DNA from: Ruminococcaceae bacterium UBA3451
GTDB lineage: Bacteria; Bacillota; Clostridia; Oscillospirales; Acutalibacteraceae
Direction: 5' to 3'
Length of the DNA: 12,911 bases
Assembly: GCA_002378845.1 (NCBI GenBank)
Contig: DFRY01000048.1
Coordinates: 1-12,911, forward strand
Numbering within the stretch: the stretch's first letter is position 1; each line of letters begins with the position of its first letter. Of the stretch, positions 1 to 7,353 are shown one piece after another. The notes under the pieces are model-generated. The model was not told the origin of the DNA, searched no databases, and worked only from the letters and a program-made list of their open reading frames with translations. Position numbers and translations under genes: made by a program.

Positions 1-1
1 C

Positions 2-676
2 GCTAAGAACCGCATTATCGTGGTTCCGGGCGCAAACATGACCATTACGCCGGGCGATGTTGCCTTTTTGAAAGACACCGTCGACCAGTATGACATGGTG
101 ATTTTACAGTTGGAAATCCCAATGAGCATCAATGAAATTGTGGCGAAGTATGCCTTTGACAAAGGGGTTCCGGTTATGCTGAACTCCGCCCCCTCCGCTC
201 CGCTTTCCGCGGAACTGCTTTCGTGCCTGACCTACATTTCCCCGAACGAACACGAGGCAGCCGACCTGACGGGAATTGAAATCCGCAAGGACGGTAAGGT
301 CGTAAATCAGGACGACGTAAAAGCAGTCGTGAATTCCCTGTTTGCTAAGGGCGTAAAGAACGTCGTCATTACGCTGGGCAATTCCGGCGCGGTCGTAGCA
401 AACCAGAATGAGTTTGTGTACCAGCCCTGTGTGGATGTGGTGGAAGTGAAAGATCCCACTGCGGCAGGCGATTCGTTTGTGGGCGCGTTCACCACCGGTG
501 TGTGCTCCGGTCTGAACCATGAGCAGGCGCTCACCTTCGCAAACTATACGGCAACGCTGACGGTTTCCCGCATGGGCGCACAGCCGTCGCTGCCGAAGAT
601 TCAGGAAGTCATTGACCTGATGAAGCAGGAAGATCATTCCGGTTTTGACCTTTCCCTGCTGGATGAATTGAAATAA
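2..676 (+). CDS. PfkB-family sugar kinase, ribokinase-like (5' truncated by the window)
   Basis: Carbohydrate kinase of the PfkB/ribokinase family, expected to phosphorylate a sugar with ATP in the cytosol. The frame is open back to base 2, where it reads NRIIVVPGAN, a typical internal ribokinase motif. The true start therefore lies upstream, and roughly 80-90 N-terminal residues are missing; a GTG at 20 is not the start. The C-terminal PfkB signature is clear as DPTAAGDSFVGAF near base 460, with the catalytic Asp in AAGD. AAGD rather than GAGD also occurs in E. coli ribokinase. The stop codon overlaps the ribosome binding site of the next gene, so the three plus-strand genes form one operon. 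The substrate is not determined: ribokinase is the nearest match, but a SIS isomerase and a FucU-like mutarotase follow, so another pentose, hexose or amino sugar is possible. Confidence 0.93.
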   Translation, partial: AKNRIIVVPGANMTITPGDVAFLKDTVDQYDMVILQLEIPMSINEIVAKYAFDKGVPVMLNSAPSAPLSAELLSCLTYISPNEHEAADLTGIEIRKDGKVVNQDDVKAVVNSLFAKGVKNVVITLGNSGAVVANQNEFVYQPCVDVVEVKDPTAAGDSFVGAFTTGVCSGLNHEQALTFANYTATLTVSRMGAQPSLPKIQEVIDLMKQEDHSGFDLSLLDELK

Positions 677-687
677 GGAGCGGTATC

Positions 688-1302
688 ATGATTAAGGAAG
701 AAAGCCGCGAGGCTTTGCAGAATTTTGTAGCTATTTCAAAGCAGGAATTCAACACGTTTGCTGAAACCGTTACGGCGGAAAGCTATGAAAAAGCGGCGGA
801 AGTCATTCTGAACGCAGAGAAAAACGGCAACCGCGTACACATTACGGGAATCGGAAAGCCGTCCCATGTGGCGGCATACATGGCGTCCCTTTTGTCCTCC
901 ACCGGAACGCCGACGTATTTTCTGCACGGAACCGAAGCGGTTCACGGTTCCTGCGGCCAGCTGGTGGAAGGCGATGTGGTCATCTGCATTTCCAACAGCG
1001 GCGAAACCGCGGAACTGAAGTCTACCGTAACAGCCATTAAGAACAACGGCTGCAAAGTGATTTCTGTCACCGGAAACCCGGAATCATGGCTTGCAAAGCA
1101 GAGCGACGCATACCTGTTCGCCGGGGTTGGCCAGGAAGGCGGCCCGCTGAACCGTGCCCCCCGTGCATCCATTCTGGCAGAGGCCTTTGTGCTGCAGGGG
1201 TTAAGCGTAGTACTGCAGACCACCCGCGGTCTGACCCCGAAGGAATACGTGAAGTGGCATCCGGGCGGAACGCTCGGCAGCCTGCGCGAGAACGAGAAAT
1301 AA
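688..1302 (+). CDS. SIS-domain sugar-phosphate isomerase, KdsD/GutQ-like without CBS domains
   Basis: Single SIS-domain protein of 204 residues, probably an aldose/ketose phosphate isomerase. Family marks are GIGKPSH (54-60), the LHGTEAVHGSCG stretch (80-90), SNSGET (102-107), which binds sugar phosphate, and a C-terminal HPGGTLG (191-197). The last is close to the HPGGALG of arabinose-5-phosphate isomerases (KdsD, KpsF, GutQ). Those enzymes carry two C-terminal CBS domains and reach about 320 residues; this one stops right after the SIS domain. The start is supported by AAGGAG at 675-680, seven bases before the ATG. It lies 11 bases after the kinase stop. Paired with a kinase and a mutarotase, it most likely interconverts the phosphorylated sugar, but the substrate is unknown. 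A role in lipopolysaccharide KDO synthesis is unlikely in a Gram-positive. Confidence 0.9.
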   Translation: MIKEESREALQNFVAISKQEFNTFAETVTAESYEKAAEVILNAEKNGNRVHITGIGKPSHVAAYMASLLSSTGTPTYFLHGTEAVHGSCGQLVEGDVVICISNSGETAELKSTVTAIKNNGCKVISVTGNPESWLAKQSDAYLFAGVGQEGGPLNRAPRASILAEAFVLQGLSVVLQTTRGLTPKEYVKWHPGGTLGSLRENEK

Positions 1303-1315
1303 CGGAGGAACTGTG

Positions 1316-1720
1316 ATGTTAAAAACAGCCTGTATTCATCCGGAAATTATGCGTGTGCTTTCCCTTTGCGGCCACGGGGATAAAATTCTGATTGCAGACG
1401 GCAACTATCCGCTCGACTCCAGGACAGGAACCGCCGACAAAGTGTTCCTCGGCCTGACCAGCGGAAGCCCGGAAGTAACCCAGGTACTGGAAGTACTGAG
1501 CAAGGTCGTTAACTTTGAAAAGGCTGAAGTAATGGTACCGGGCGGGGACGAACCGCCGATCTTCAGCGAGTTCCGCGACATTCTGGGCGGAATGGAGTTA
1601 AGCGGTTTGGAGCGCTTCGAATTTTACGACGCTTGCTGCCAGCCGAATGTCAAGCTTGCTATTTCCACCGGTGAAAAACGTATTTTTGCTAATATCCTTC
1701 TTACCGTTAACGTTGCGTAA
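1316..1720 (+). CDS. RbsD/FucU-family sugar mutarotase
   Basis: Protein of 134 residues in the RbsD/FucU family. These cytosolic enzymes speed conversion between pyranose/furanose or alpha/beta sugar forms, feeding the kinase or isomerase. The N-terminal GHGDKILIADGNYP is the family signature, and its His20 matches the catalytic His position of RbsD. The C-terminal part, RFEFYDAC then AISTGEKRIFANILL, resembles FucU more than RbsD. The frame can also open at GTG 1313, but GGAGG at 1304-1308 is only 4 bases from that GTG and 7 from the ATG at 1316, so ATG is chosen. It is the last gene of the operon and is followed by a strong terminator. Whether the sugar is fucose, ribose or another cannot be decided from sequence. 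Confidence 0.9.
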   Translation: MLKTACIHPEIMRVLSLCGHGDKILIADGNYPLDSRTGTADKVFLGLTSGSPEVTQVLEVLSKVVNFEKAEVMVPGGDEPPIFSEFRDILGGMELSGLERFEFYDACCQPNVKLAISTGEKRIFANILLTVNVA

Positions 1721-1801
1721 TTCGAAGAAAGCATCCATACATAGTGTGACGAGTGCAAATAATATAAACAAAGAACCGCAATCATACCGTAAATCAGCAC
1801 G

Positions 1802-1834
1802 AAAGCTCCGGAACCACTTGGTTCCGGAGCTTTT
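1802..1834 (+). terminator. Intrinsic terminator of the sugar operon
   Basis: Perfect 14-bp inverted repeat (1802-1815 with 1820-1833, core CTCCGGAACC) around a 4-base loop, ACTT. On the plus strand it is followed by TTTTGCTTATTTTT. It lies about 80 bases after the mutarotase stop. Read from the minus strand it would also form downstream of the chemoreceptor gene, but the T-run there is short (TTTC), so it is at best a weaker terminator in that direction. Confidence 0.93.
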
Positions 1835-1869
1835 GCTTATTTTTATAGAACTGTATTCCAAAAAATCTG

Positions 1870-3573
1870 TCACTCTTCTGTTTCCTGGCTTATTTCTTCC
1901 CTTAATTTGAATTTTTCTACCAGTCTTCTCATTTCCTGCGCCTGTTCGGACAGTTCCTTACTTGCGGCGGCACTCTCCTGCGCCGTTGCGGAATTCATCT
2001 GTATCACACCTGAAATCTGTTCCACGCCAAGGGTCACCTGCCGTATTGCATCCGACTGCTGATTGGACGCCTGTGAAATTTTCTCCACCATGTCAGCAAC
2101 TGCTTTTGAACCCTCCACAACCTGAAACAAAGAGCTTGAGGTTTCATTTGCGACTTTTATCCCGTTTTCCACCTGCCGTATGGAATTTTCGATTAAACGG
2201 GAAGTGTCTTTGGCTGCTTCGGCGCTTTTGCTTGCTAAATTTCGCACCTCATCCGCTACTACAGCAAATCCTTTCCCTGCCGCTCCTGCTTTCGCCGCCT
2301 CTACAGCCGCATTCAAAGCGAGAATGTTTGTTTGGAAAGCAATATCTTCTATGATCTTTATTATTTTTCTTATCTGACTGGAAGAATGATTAATTTCAGA
2401 CATCGCGGTTAACATATCGCTCATATGCCTATTGCTGACTTCTATTTCAGCACTGACATGGTTTACATTTACGGTCGCATGGGATGCATTCTCCGCATTG
2501 CTCTTTATATGTTCTGATATTTCGGCGATTGTAGCCGAAAGCTCTTCAACAGAACTTGCCTGTTCCGACGCTCCCTGTGCCAAGCCCTGCGCCCCGTCGG
2601 AAACCTGATTTGACCCGCTCGAAACCTGCTCTGAAGTATCATTTATTTGGGTCAGCGCTTCATTAAAGGATACCACTATTCCGTCAATCGAATTTTTCAG
2701 CGCCTCAAAGTCCCCTTTGTACTCCTCCTGTGAATCCACATTCAAGTCACCCTGCGAAACTTTTGTAAGATTAACGGATATTTCATTGATGTATGCCTTT
2801 AATGTAGCTATCGTCTGTGCAAAAGCAGAACATAACCGTCCAATTTCATCCCTTGACTTTACACTCACTTGTACGCTCAGGTCACCCTGAGCCATTTTTT
2901 GTGCTGCATCAGCCATTTCTTTCACCGGTTTGCTTATGCCATGTGAAATGCTGAAAGCAATAATCAGAGATACCGAAAAAGAAAGCAGAATAATCATCAG
3001 TATACTGATTGACGCATTGGTTCCTTCGGCAGACAGAGAATCGGCTATTTTTTTACCCGTCATTGTTTTTTCGCTGATGAGGGAATTCGTATCGTTCCGA
3101 ATATTTTCAGAAATTGGGGTTCCCTGGCCTGTCAGGATTGCCTGTGCCACCAAATCATTATTGCTTAATCCAAGGGAAACAATTTGTTGTTTAATTTTTG
3201 TAAATTTTTCTAAATTCTCTTTAATATTGTTGTAATAGCTCATCTCCTTTTCATTGAGCATTCCTTTTTTCATATTGGCGAAATAATTATCTATTTTCGT
3301 GTCTGATGCAGAAAGCTGATCGGAATATGCCTTGATCGCCTGCGTATCGCTTGTAATAATAACATCCCGGATAATCGTCAGATTGTTATTGAATTCCGTA
3401 TTGAACAGTCCAATATCGCCCTGAGAAAAACCATAATCCGTTAAAGCCTTACTATAATTCGAGTCCATATGCGTCATGACGATAAAACCCACAATACCCG
3501 CAATGCTGGAAATGATTTCTACTATAACAAAGGTCAAAATCAGCTTTTTTGAAATCTTCATATTTCTGAACAT
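1870..3573 (-). CDS. Methyl-accepting chemotaxis protein, 4HB-type sensor
   Basis: Membrane chemoreceptor of 567 residues. Order: TM1 (about 11-33); a mostly helical extracellular region of about 150 residues resembling the four-helix-bundle MCP sensor; TM2 (about 187-209); HAMP (about 210-262); a second HAMP-like stretch (about 263-305, GDLNV then YKGDFEALKNSID); then the long coiled-coil signalling domain. The hairpin tip reads IAFQTNILALNAAVEAAKAG then KGFAVVADEVRNLA (about 411-447), which contacts CheA and CheW. No C-terminal CheR-docking pentapeptide is visible. The start is set by GGAGG at 3584-3588; a second ATG at 3561 is too far from it. Its leader carries a c-di-GMP-I riboswitch and terminator. 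The ligand is unknown; position after the sulfatase/ABC operon suggests, but does not show, that it senses a related compound. Confidence 0.95.
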   Translation of the reverse strand: MFRNMKISKKLILTFVIVEIISSIAGIVGFIVMTHMDSNYSKALTDYGFSQGDIGLFNTEFNNNLTIIRDVIITSDTQAIKAYSDQLSASDTKIDNYFANMKKGMLNEKEMSYYNNIKENLEKFTKIKQQIVSLGLSNNDLVAQAILTGQGTPISENIRNDTNSLISEKTMTGKKIADSLSAEGTNASISILMIILLSFSVSLIIAFSISHGISKPVKEMADAAQKMAQGDLSVQVSVKSRDEIGRLCSAFAQTIATLKAYINEISVNLTKVSQGDLNVDSQEEYKGDFEALKNSIDGIVVSFNEALTQINDTSEQVSSGSNQVSDGAQGLAQGASEQASSVEELSATIAEISEHIKSNAENASHATVNVNHVSAEIEVSNRHMSDMLTAMSEINHSSSQIRKIIKIIEDIAFQTNILALNAAVEAAKAGAAGKGFAVVADEVRNLASKSAEAAKDTSRLIENSIRQVENGIKVANETSSSLFQVVEGSKAVADMVEKISQASNQQSDAIRQVTLGVEQISGVIQMNSATAQESAAASKELSEQAQEMRRLVEKFKLREEISQETEE

Positions 3574-3660
3574 TTTTTATTTCCCTCCTAAATACCAGCT
3601 ATGGTTTTAAACTGTTTTGCCGCGCGTGTTTCCAATCACTGGTCTTTATCAGACAAAACA

Positions 3661-3696
3661 GAAAAAGCCGCAGCACAGTATTGTACCACGGCTTTT
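3661..3696 (-). terminator. Riboswitch-controlled intrinsic terminator before the chemoreceptor gene
   Basis: On the minus strand a 15-bp stem (3696-3682 with 3677-3663, including three G-U pairs) closes a 4-base ATAC loop. The stem base is AAAAGCCG/CGGCTTTT, and it runs into TTTTTCTGTTTTGTCT. It begins four bases after the c-di-GMP-I aptamer and about 90 bases before the chemoreceptor start, the usual place for an expression platform. Its 5' arm CCGTGGT (3691-3685) can pair instead with GCCACGG (3738-3732) inside the aptamer, giving a plausible antiterminator. Confidence 0.88.
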
Positions 3697-3700
3697 AAAT

Positions 3701-3770
3701 GGCAACCCGGCTGTCATTGCAAGCTTTAGACCCGTGGCTTTGCGTCCCCGCCTTTTGACGGGTTTGCTGT
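3701..3770 (-). promoter_or_regulatory. Cyclic-di-GMP-I (GEMM-I) riboswitch aptamer
   Basis: Read on the minus strand, the leader of the chemoreceptor gene shows the conserved parts of the GEMM-I aptamer in order. These are GCAAACC (3767-3761); a 6-bp hairpin CCCGTC/GGCGGG with AAAA loop (3762-3747); the invariant core GACGCAAAGCC (3746-3736); GGGTCTAAAG (3733-3724); a second, less regular hairpin; and closing GGGTTGCC (3708-3701). The closing TTGC pairs with the opening GCAA. This class binds cyclic di-GMP and commonly controls motility, chemotaxis and attachment genes in Clostridia. It sits 53 bases after the tauE-like stop codon and directly before an intrinsic terminator. Assignment is by recognised consensus, not a covariance search. 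Confidence 0.93.
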
Positions 3771-3822
3771 TTTCATTTTGTTATGAAACTGTTATCGATA
3801 CTTTATGACTTACGGTTTTTAA

Positions 3823-4614
3823 TTAGTTCATCAGCAGGGTAACATATTTGATACAATTACAAATGCTGATTCCTGTAATGACGAAAAGAATGCTGATAAA
3901 CAACTTATCGACCTGTTTTCCGGTCAGTCGCTTATTTACCGTCCTGCCGATTAATCCGCCCATAATACCGCCGATCACCATTACGGTAAGAACTGCCGAA
4001 TTCACTTGTCCTATACTCCCTTGAGTAACAGCAGTGATAAAACTGGTGATTTGTGAAAACAGGATTATGTAAATGGAGTTGAGCGCCGCTGTCTTGGTGT
4101 CCATAGAAAAAAAGAAATAAAGTGCCACCAGATTAATTGGCCCGCCGCCAATTCCAAGAAAAGCACCGAGCACCCCAAGCACAAGGCCGACCGTTATACA
4201 GCAAACCGTACTTTGCGTTTGCAGCGTTTTAATATGATTTTTATGAACCACATAGAGTAAAACCCCGCCGGTAAGTAAAATCATAACGGAACTTTGTACC
4301 ACACCGATCAGTCCGTCGTTTCGGGCGAGTGATTTCACCCATTCAAACGCCATTTTCCCCAGGATTCCACCTGCAGCAGCGCCCACAGCCAGCAAAGTCC
4401 CACGCCGTTTATCTACCTTTACCCCTCCGCCGCGTGAGCTCAGCAGCGAGACAATTGACATTGACAGTACGGTACAGCCGGATAAAAAACTGATGGCCGT
4501 AACCGGCATGCCTGAAAAGGAATCAAACATTGGCTTGATAATTACGCCGCCGCCAATTCCGCTGATGGCACCCACTGTTGTGGAGATAATGCAAAGCAGA
4601 AAATATAAAATCAA
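3823..4614 (-). CDS. TauE/SafE-family membrane anion exporter
   Basis: Integral membrane protein of about 263 residues with some eight hydrophobic segments. It has the two pseudo-repeated GIGGG motifs typical of TauE/SafE (formerly DUF81): at residues 19-23 near the first helix and 154-158 in the second half. Family members are linked to export of sulfite, sulfoacetate or other organosulfur anions. As last gene of an ABC importer-sulfatase-maturase run, it most likely removes sulfate or sulfite from the cytosol; that is inference from context. The start is uncertain. The best in-frame codon is TTG at 4614, with GAGGGG (4635-4630) about 15 bases upstream, a long spacing; no in-frame ATG lies between them. 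An ATA at 4623 would fit the spacing better but is rarely used. It follows the radical SAM gene by 36 bases. Confidence 0.9.
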   Translation of the reverse strand: MILYFLLCIISTTVGAISGIGGGVIIKPMFDSFSGMPVTAISFLSGCTVLSMSIVSLLSSRGGGVKVDKRRGTLLAVGAAAGGILGKMAFEWVKSLARNDGLIGVVQSSVMILLTGGVLLYVVHKNHIKTLQTQSTVCCITVGLVLGVLGAFLGIGGGPINLVALYFFFSMDTKTAALNSIYIILFSQITSFITAVTQGSIGQVNSAVLTVMVIGGIMGGLIGRTVNKRLTGKQVDKLFISILFVITGISICNCIKYVTLLMN

Positions 4615-4650
4615 TTCAAATATGAAAATCCCCTCGAATCTAAAGATGAA

Positions 4651-5772
4651 TCATGAAAAACGTTGCGCAGCTATTTCCGCAACGTGCTGCAACCGCGGAT
4701 AGGCATACTGAAAAAAGGATTGATACGCAGAGCAGAAACGGTTGCGCTGCAGTTGGCCCCCGCCGCTGTCCCGGTCGCGGCGGCAGCCGCCGCGGCAAAG
4801 AAAATACCATTTGCATTCTTTGCAGGCTTCGTTCCCTTCTACGGATTTTTCGATAAAGTCCGTCAGGGTTCGGTTTTGCTCAATCAAATTAAACGGATCA
4901 GTTACCAAATTCCCAATGCAATATTGGTCTAAAACATAAAAATCACAGGGATAAACACTGCCGTCTGCTTCCACCACAAATTGGTTGGTGCAATGCCCCA
5001 GCATACAGCATGCCTCCGGAGCCTGCCCCAGCAATATTCCGACAAGGTTTTCAAAATAGCGGTTATAAACAAATTCGCCCTTCATAAAGTCGGCGTACCA
5101 CAAATCAAACAATGACTTTAAAAACTGCGCATACCGCTCCGGTGTAAGTGAATACGATTCGTTTCCCTGTTCTTCCCTTAATGGGTCAAGGCAGGGAATG
5201 TATTGCTGATAAACAAAATTATTCTTCTTAAAAAAACGATATATTTTTTCAATATGCTTAGCCGTTTGCGCCGTAATCACAGTCAAAATATTGAATTCCA
5301 CATGGTATTTTATAAACAGCTCTGCTGCCCGCAACACGGCGTAAAATGTTCCCGATTGTTTTCCGTCAACCCGGTACAGGTCATGCAAATCCTTGTAACC
5401 GTCCAAAGAAAGTCCGACTAAAAACTGATTTTCCGCAAAAAAACGTGCCCAATTTTCATTCACGGCATAGCCGTTTGTCTGTATCACAAAATCAGTTTTA
5501 ATATTTCGGGTATTGTACCGCCTGACAAAGGTGATGAAATTCCGAAAAAATTCCAAGCCCGCCAGCGTCGGCTCGCCACCCTGAAACGAGAAGGTGCATT
5601 TGCCGTCAACTTCTGCAAACACCCGTTTCACAATGCATTCCAACGTGCCTATGCTCATTACACCATAAGAAGATACCGAACGATTTTTCATTTCGTCGGC
5701 GTAAAAGCAGTACCTGCACCGCATATTACAGAGCCCGGATGCCGGTTTCATTAATATAGAAACAGATTTCAT
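4651..5772 (-). CDS. Anaerobic sulfatase-maturing radical SAM enzyme (anSME)
   Basis: Radical SAM/SPASM enzyme of 373 residues that converts the active-site Cys or Ser of a sulfatase to formylglycine without oxygen. The radical SAM cluster motif CNMRCRYC has Cys15, Cys19 and Cys22, the same positions I recall for the Clostridium perfringens enzyme. QGGEPT (64-69) binds SAM. Auxiliary-cluster cysteines follow the SPASM order: Cys255, Cys261, Cys276, Cys317, Cys320, Cys326, Cys330 and Cys347. Asp277, just after YPC, corresponds to the proposed catalytic base. The start is fixed by this match and by GGAGG at 5777-5781. It lies 96 bases downstream of a sulfatase with a CTPSR motif, its evident substrate. 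A general SPASM peptide-modifying enzyme is a less likely alternative. Confidence 0.96.
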   Translation of the reverse strand: MKSVSILMKPASGLCNMRCRYCFYADEMKNRSVSSYGVMSIGTLECIVKRVFAEVDGKCTFSFQGGEPTLAGLEFFRNFITFVRRYNTRNIKTDFVIQTNGYAVNENWARFFAENQFLVGLSLDGYKDLHDLYRVDGKQSGTFYAVLRAAELFIKYHVEFNILTVITAQTAKHIEKIYRFFKKNNFVYQQYIPCLDPLREEQGNESYSLTPERYAQFLKSLFDLWYADFMKGEFVYNRYFENLVGILLGQAPEACCMLGHCTNQFVVEADGSVYPCDFYVLDQYCIGNLVTDPFNLIEQNRTLTDFIEKSVEGNEACKECKWYFLCRGGCRRDRDSGGGQLQRNRFCSAYQSFFQYAYPRLQHVAEIAAQRFS

Positions 5773-5801
5773 AAAGCCTCCAAGATGAAAGGAATGAAAT
5801 T

Positions 5802-5831
5802 GCAGCCAATTATCCGAAAATAATCAGCTGC
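5802..5831 (-). other. Weak stem-loop between sulfatase and maturase genes
   Basis: In the 96-base gap, GCAGC and GCTGC pair, and inside them ATTAT pairs with ATAAT around CCGAAA, giving two 5-bp helices separated by a CA/CA mismatch. No T-run follows on the minus strand, so it is not a terminator. It might tune mRNA stability between the two genes. It is AT-rich and may be chance. Confidence 0.3.
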
Positions 5832-5868
5832 ACAGTATCATTCGTAAAATAAACGATCGAAACAGGCT

Positions 5869-7320
5869 TTACCACTCTGAAATTCTTTCGTTCATTGGAT
5901 CGACTGTAAATGCCATGGCATCGCATAGTTTAACGAGCATTTGTGCTTTTACATCCGCATAGTCCGCACCATTCCAAAGATTCTTTGTTTCGTTGGGGTC
6001 TTTTTGTAAATCGTATAATTCGCCCTCTTGTGTGCTGTGAACATCAACAATCTTATATCTTCCGTCAAACACCATAGTGCACTGAGCAGTCGGGTTTTTA
6101 TGCCATGGCATGGAGTTGTAATATTCGGAATAAACATAGTCTTTGTGGCTGTCGGGCGATGCTTTTCCGGTCAAAATTCCCCACAGCGATTTCCCCTGCA
6201 TTTGTGGCTGGCGAGGCAGAGCGGCAGCTTCCACCAAGGTGGGCGCAATATCCATCAGCTCAACCAGCGCTTTGCTTCTGACGTTTTCTTGAATGCTGCC
6301 CGGGCAGGAGAAAATCAGCGGAACATGGACGGCGCCTTCGTAAAAATACGGGCCTTTTAAGTAAAGACCGTGATCGCCCAGCATTTCCCCGTGGTCTGAA
6401 GTAAATATAATAATCGTGTTTTCCAATTGACCAAGCTTTTCCAGCGTGTCAACCAAACGCCCGACCTGCTTATCGATGAGTTCCACCATGGAATAGTATG
6501 AAGCTTTCATAAGCCGGTGCTCGTACTCGCTCATCCGGTCAAAAGCGATTACCGCGTTGTTGGAATCATGATTGTTATAAGCCCCTTTATGGTCCATCTT
6601 CTGAAAAACCGGTTTGTCGTCCAATTCGCCGGGAACATAGTTCGGCATGGGAAGAGAATTCAGGTTTTGCATGTGCTTGTCCAAATACGATTTTGGCGGG
6701 TCAAACGGATGGTGCGGGTCGTAGATGTTCAGCGAGAAGAACCACGGATTTCCGTATTCCGCGTTCGCCTCAATAAAATTAATGGCCTTATTGGTGCACC
6801 AGGTCGTCTGATGATATTCTTCCTCCATGCCATACTGGACTAGTTCTGTTCCTTCCACATTCTGCGATTTAAACTTCATCCCTTTTTCACGCAGCCACTG
6901 AAAATACTCGTGCGTGGCCCAACCGTCATGGCCGCCGTGTGACCAGTGGAACACACTGTATCCGTCGTCCACACGTTCTTCCATTGCTTTGCATACCGCC
7001 GGGTTGCAGGGGTTTAAATGCAGCTTTCCGGACAGGCCGCACACATAATCCGCGTCGGCAAAAATCTTGCTGATCAGCTTTTCGTCTTTGGGGAATTTCT
7101 GCCCGTTTTGGCGGCACCTTGTTGTACGGGGGTACCTTCCCGTTAGAAAACTTGCCCTGCTGGGGGTACAGGTTGGGTTTTGGCAGTAGCTGTTTTCAAA
7201 CAGAACCCCACGTTCCGCCAGTTTATCGATATTCGGTGTCTGTACATACGGGTTTCCGTAACAACCGAGCGTGTCAAACCTTTGCTGGTCGGTACAGATC
7301 CATAACACGTTATATTTCAT
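5869..7320 (-). CDS. Cytosolic Cys-type sulfatase (S1 / alkaline phosphatase superfamily)
   Basis: Type I sulfatase of 483 residues that hydrolyses a sulfate ester (or sulfamate) to release sulfate. The formylglycine site is CTPSRASFLTGR, with Cys51 as the residue to be modified and Arg55. Other active-site marks are Asp11-Gln12 (metal site), GKLH with Lys99 and His101, DPHHPF (201-206), TSDHGE with Asp309 and His310, and LKGPYFYEGAVHVP with Lys322. There is no signal peptide; the protein begins directly with MKYNVLWICTDQQ, so it should act in the cytosol on imported substrate. AAGGAG seven bases before the ATG supports the start. It follows the ABC ATPase gene by 33 bases and precedes its maturation enzyme. 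The substrate (aryl, alkyl, choline or sugar sulfate) cannot be told; phosphonate or phosphodiester hydrolases share this fold. Confidence 0.95.
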   Translation of the reverse strand: MKYNVLWICTDQQRFDTLGCYGNPYVQTPNIDKLAERGVLFENSYCQNPTCTPSRASFLTGRYPRTTRCRQNGQKFPKDEKLISKIFADADYVCGLSGKLHLNPCNPAVCKAMEERVDDGYSVFHWSHGGHDGWATHEYFQWLREKGMKFKSQNVEGTELVQYGMEEEYHQTTWCTNKAINFIEANAEYGNPWFFSLNIYDPHHPFDPPKSYLDKHMQNLNSLPMPNYVPGELDDKPVFQKMDHKGAYNNHDSNNAVIAFDRMSEYEHRLMKASYYSMVELIDKQVGRLVDTLEKLGQLENTIIIFTSDHGEMLGDHGLYLKGPYFYEGAVHVPLIFSCPGSIQENVRSKALVELMDIAPTLVEAAALPRQPQMQGKSLWGILTGKASPDSHKDYVYSEYYNSMPWHKNPTAQCTMVFDGRYKIVDVHSTQEGELYDLQKDPNETKNLWNGADYADVKAQMLVKLCDAMAFTVDPMNERISEW

Positions 7321-7353
7321 GATAATTCTCCTTCTTCCGTTCTCTCGCGGTTC

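Noticed and set aside
104..637. Minus-strand open frame of 177 codons opposite the sugar kinase
   Set aside because: It is antisense to a clear PfkB kinase in GC-rich sequence; the product has no recognisable domain and no convincing ribosome binding site.
1962..2354. Plus-strand open frame of 130 codons inside the chemoreceptor gene
   Set aside because: It is a Pro/Leu-rich shadow of the conserved signalling domain read on the other strand.
3617..3808. Plus-strand open frame of 63 codons between the chemoreceptor and exporter genes
   Set aside because: It lies antisense to the c-di-GMP riboswitch and terminator, which fully explain the sequence, and its translation resembles nothing I recognise.
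3790..3822. Possible motility-sigma (sigma-D/sigma-28) promoter before the riboswitch: ATCGATAA as -10 with TAAA upstream
   Set aside because: The -10 looks right, but the TAAA is about 18 bases away instead of about 15, and no better -35 is present. Too weak to list as a promoter.
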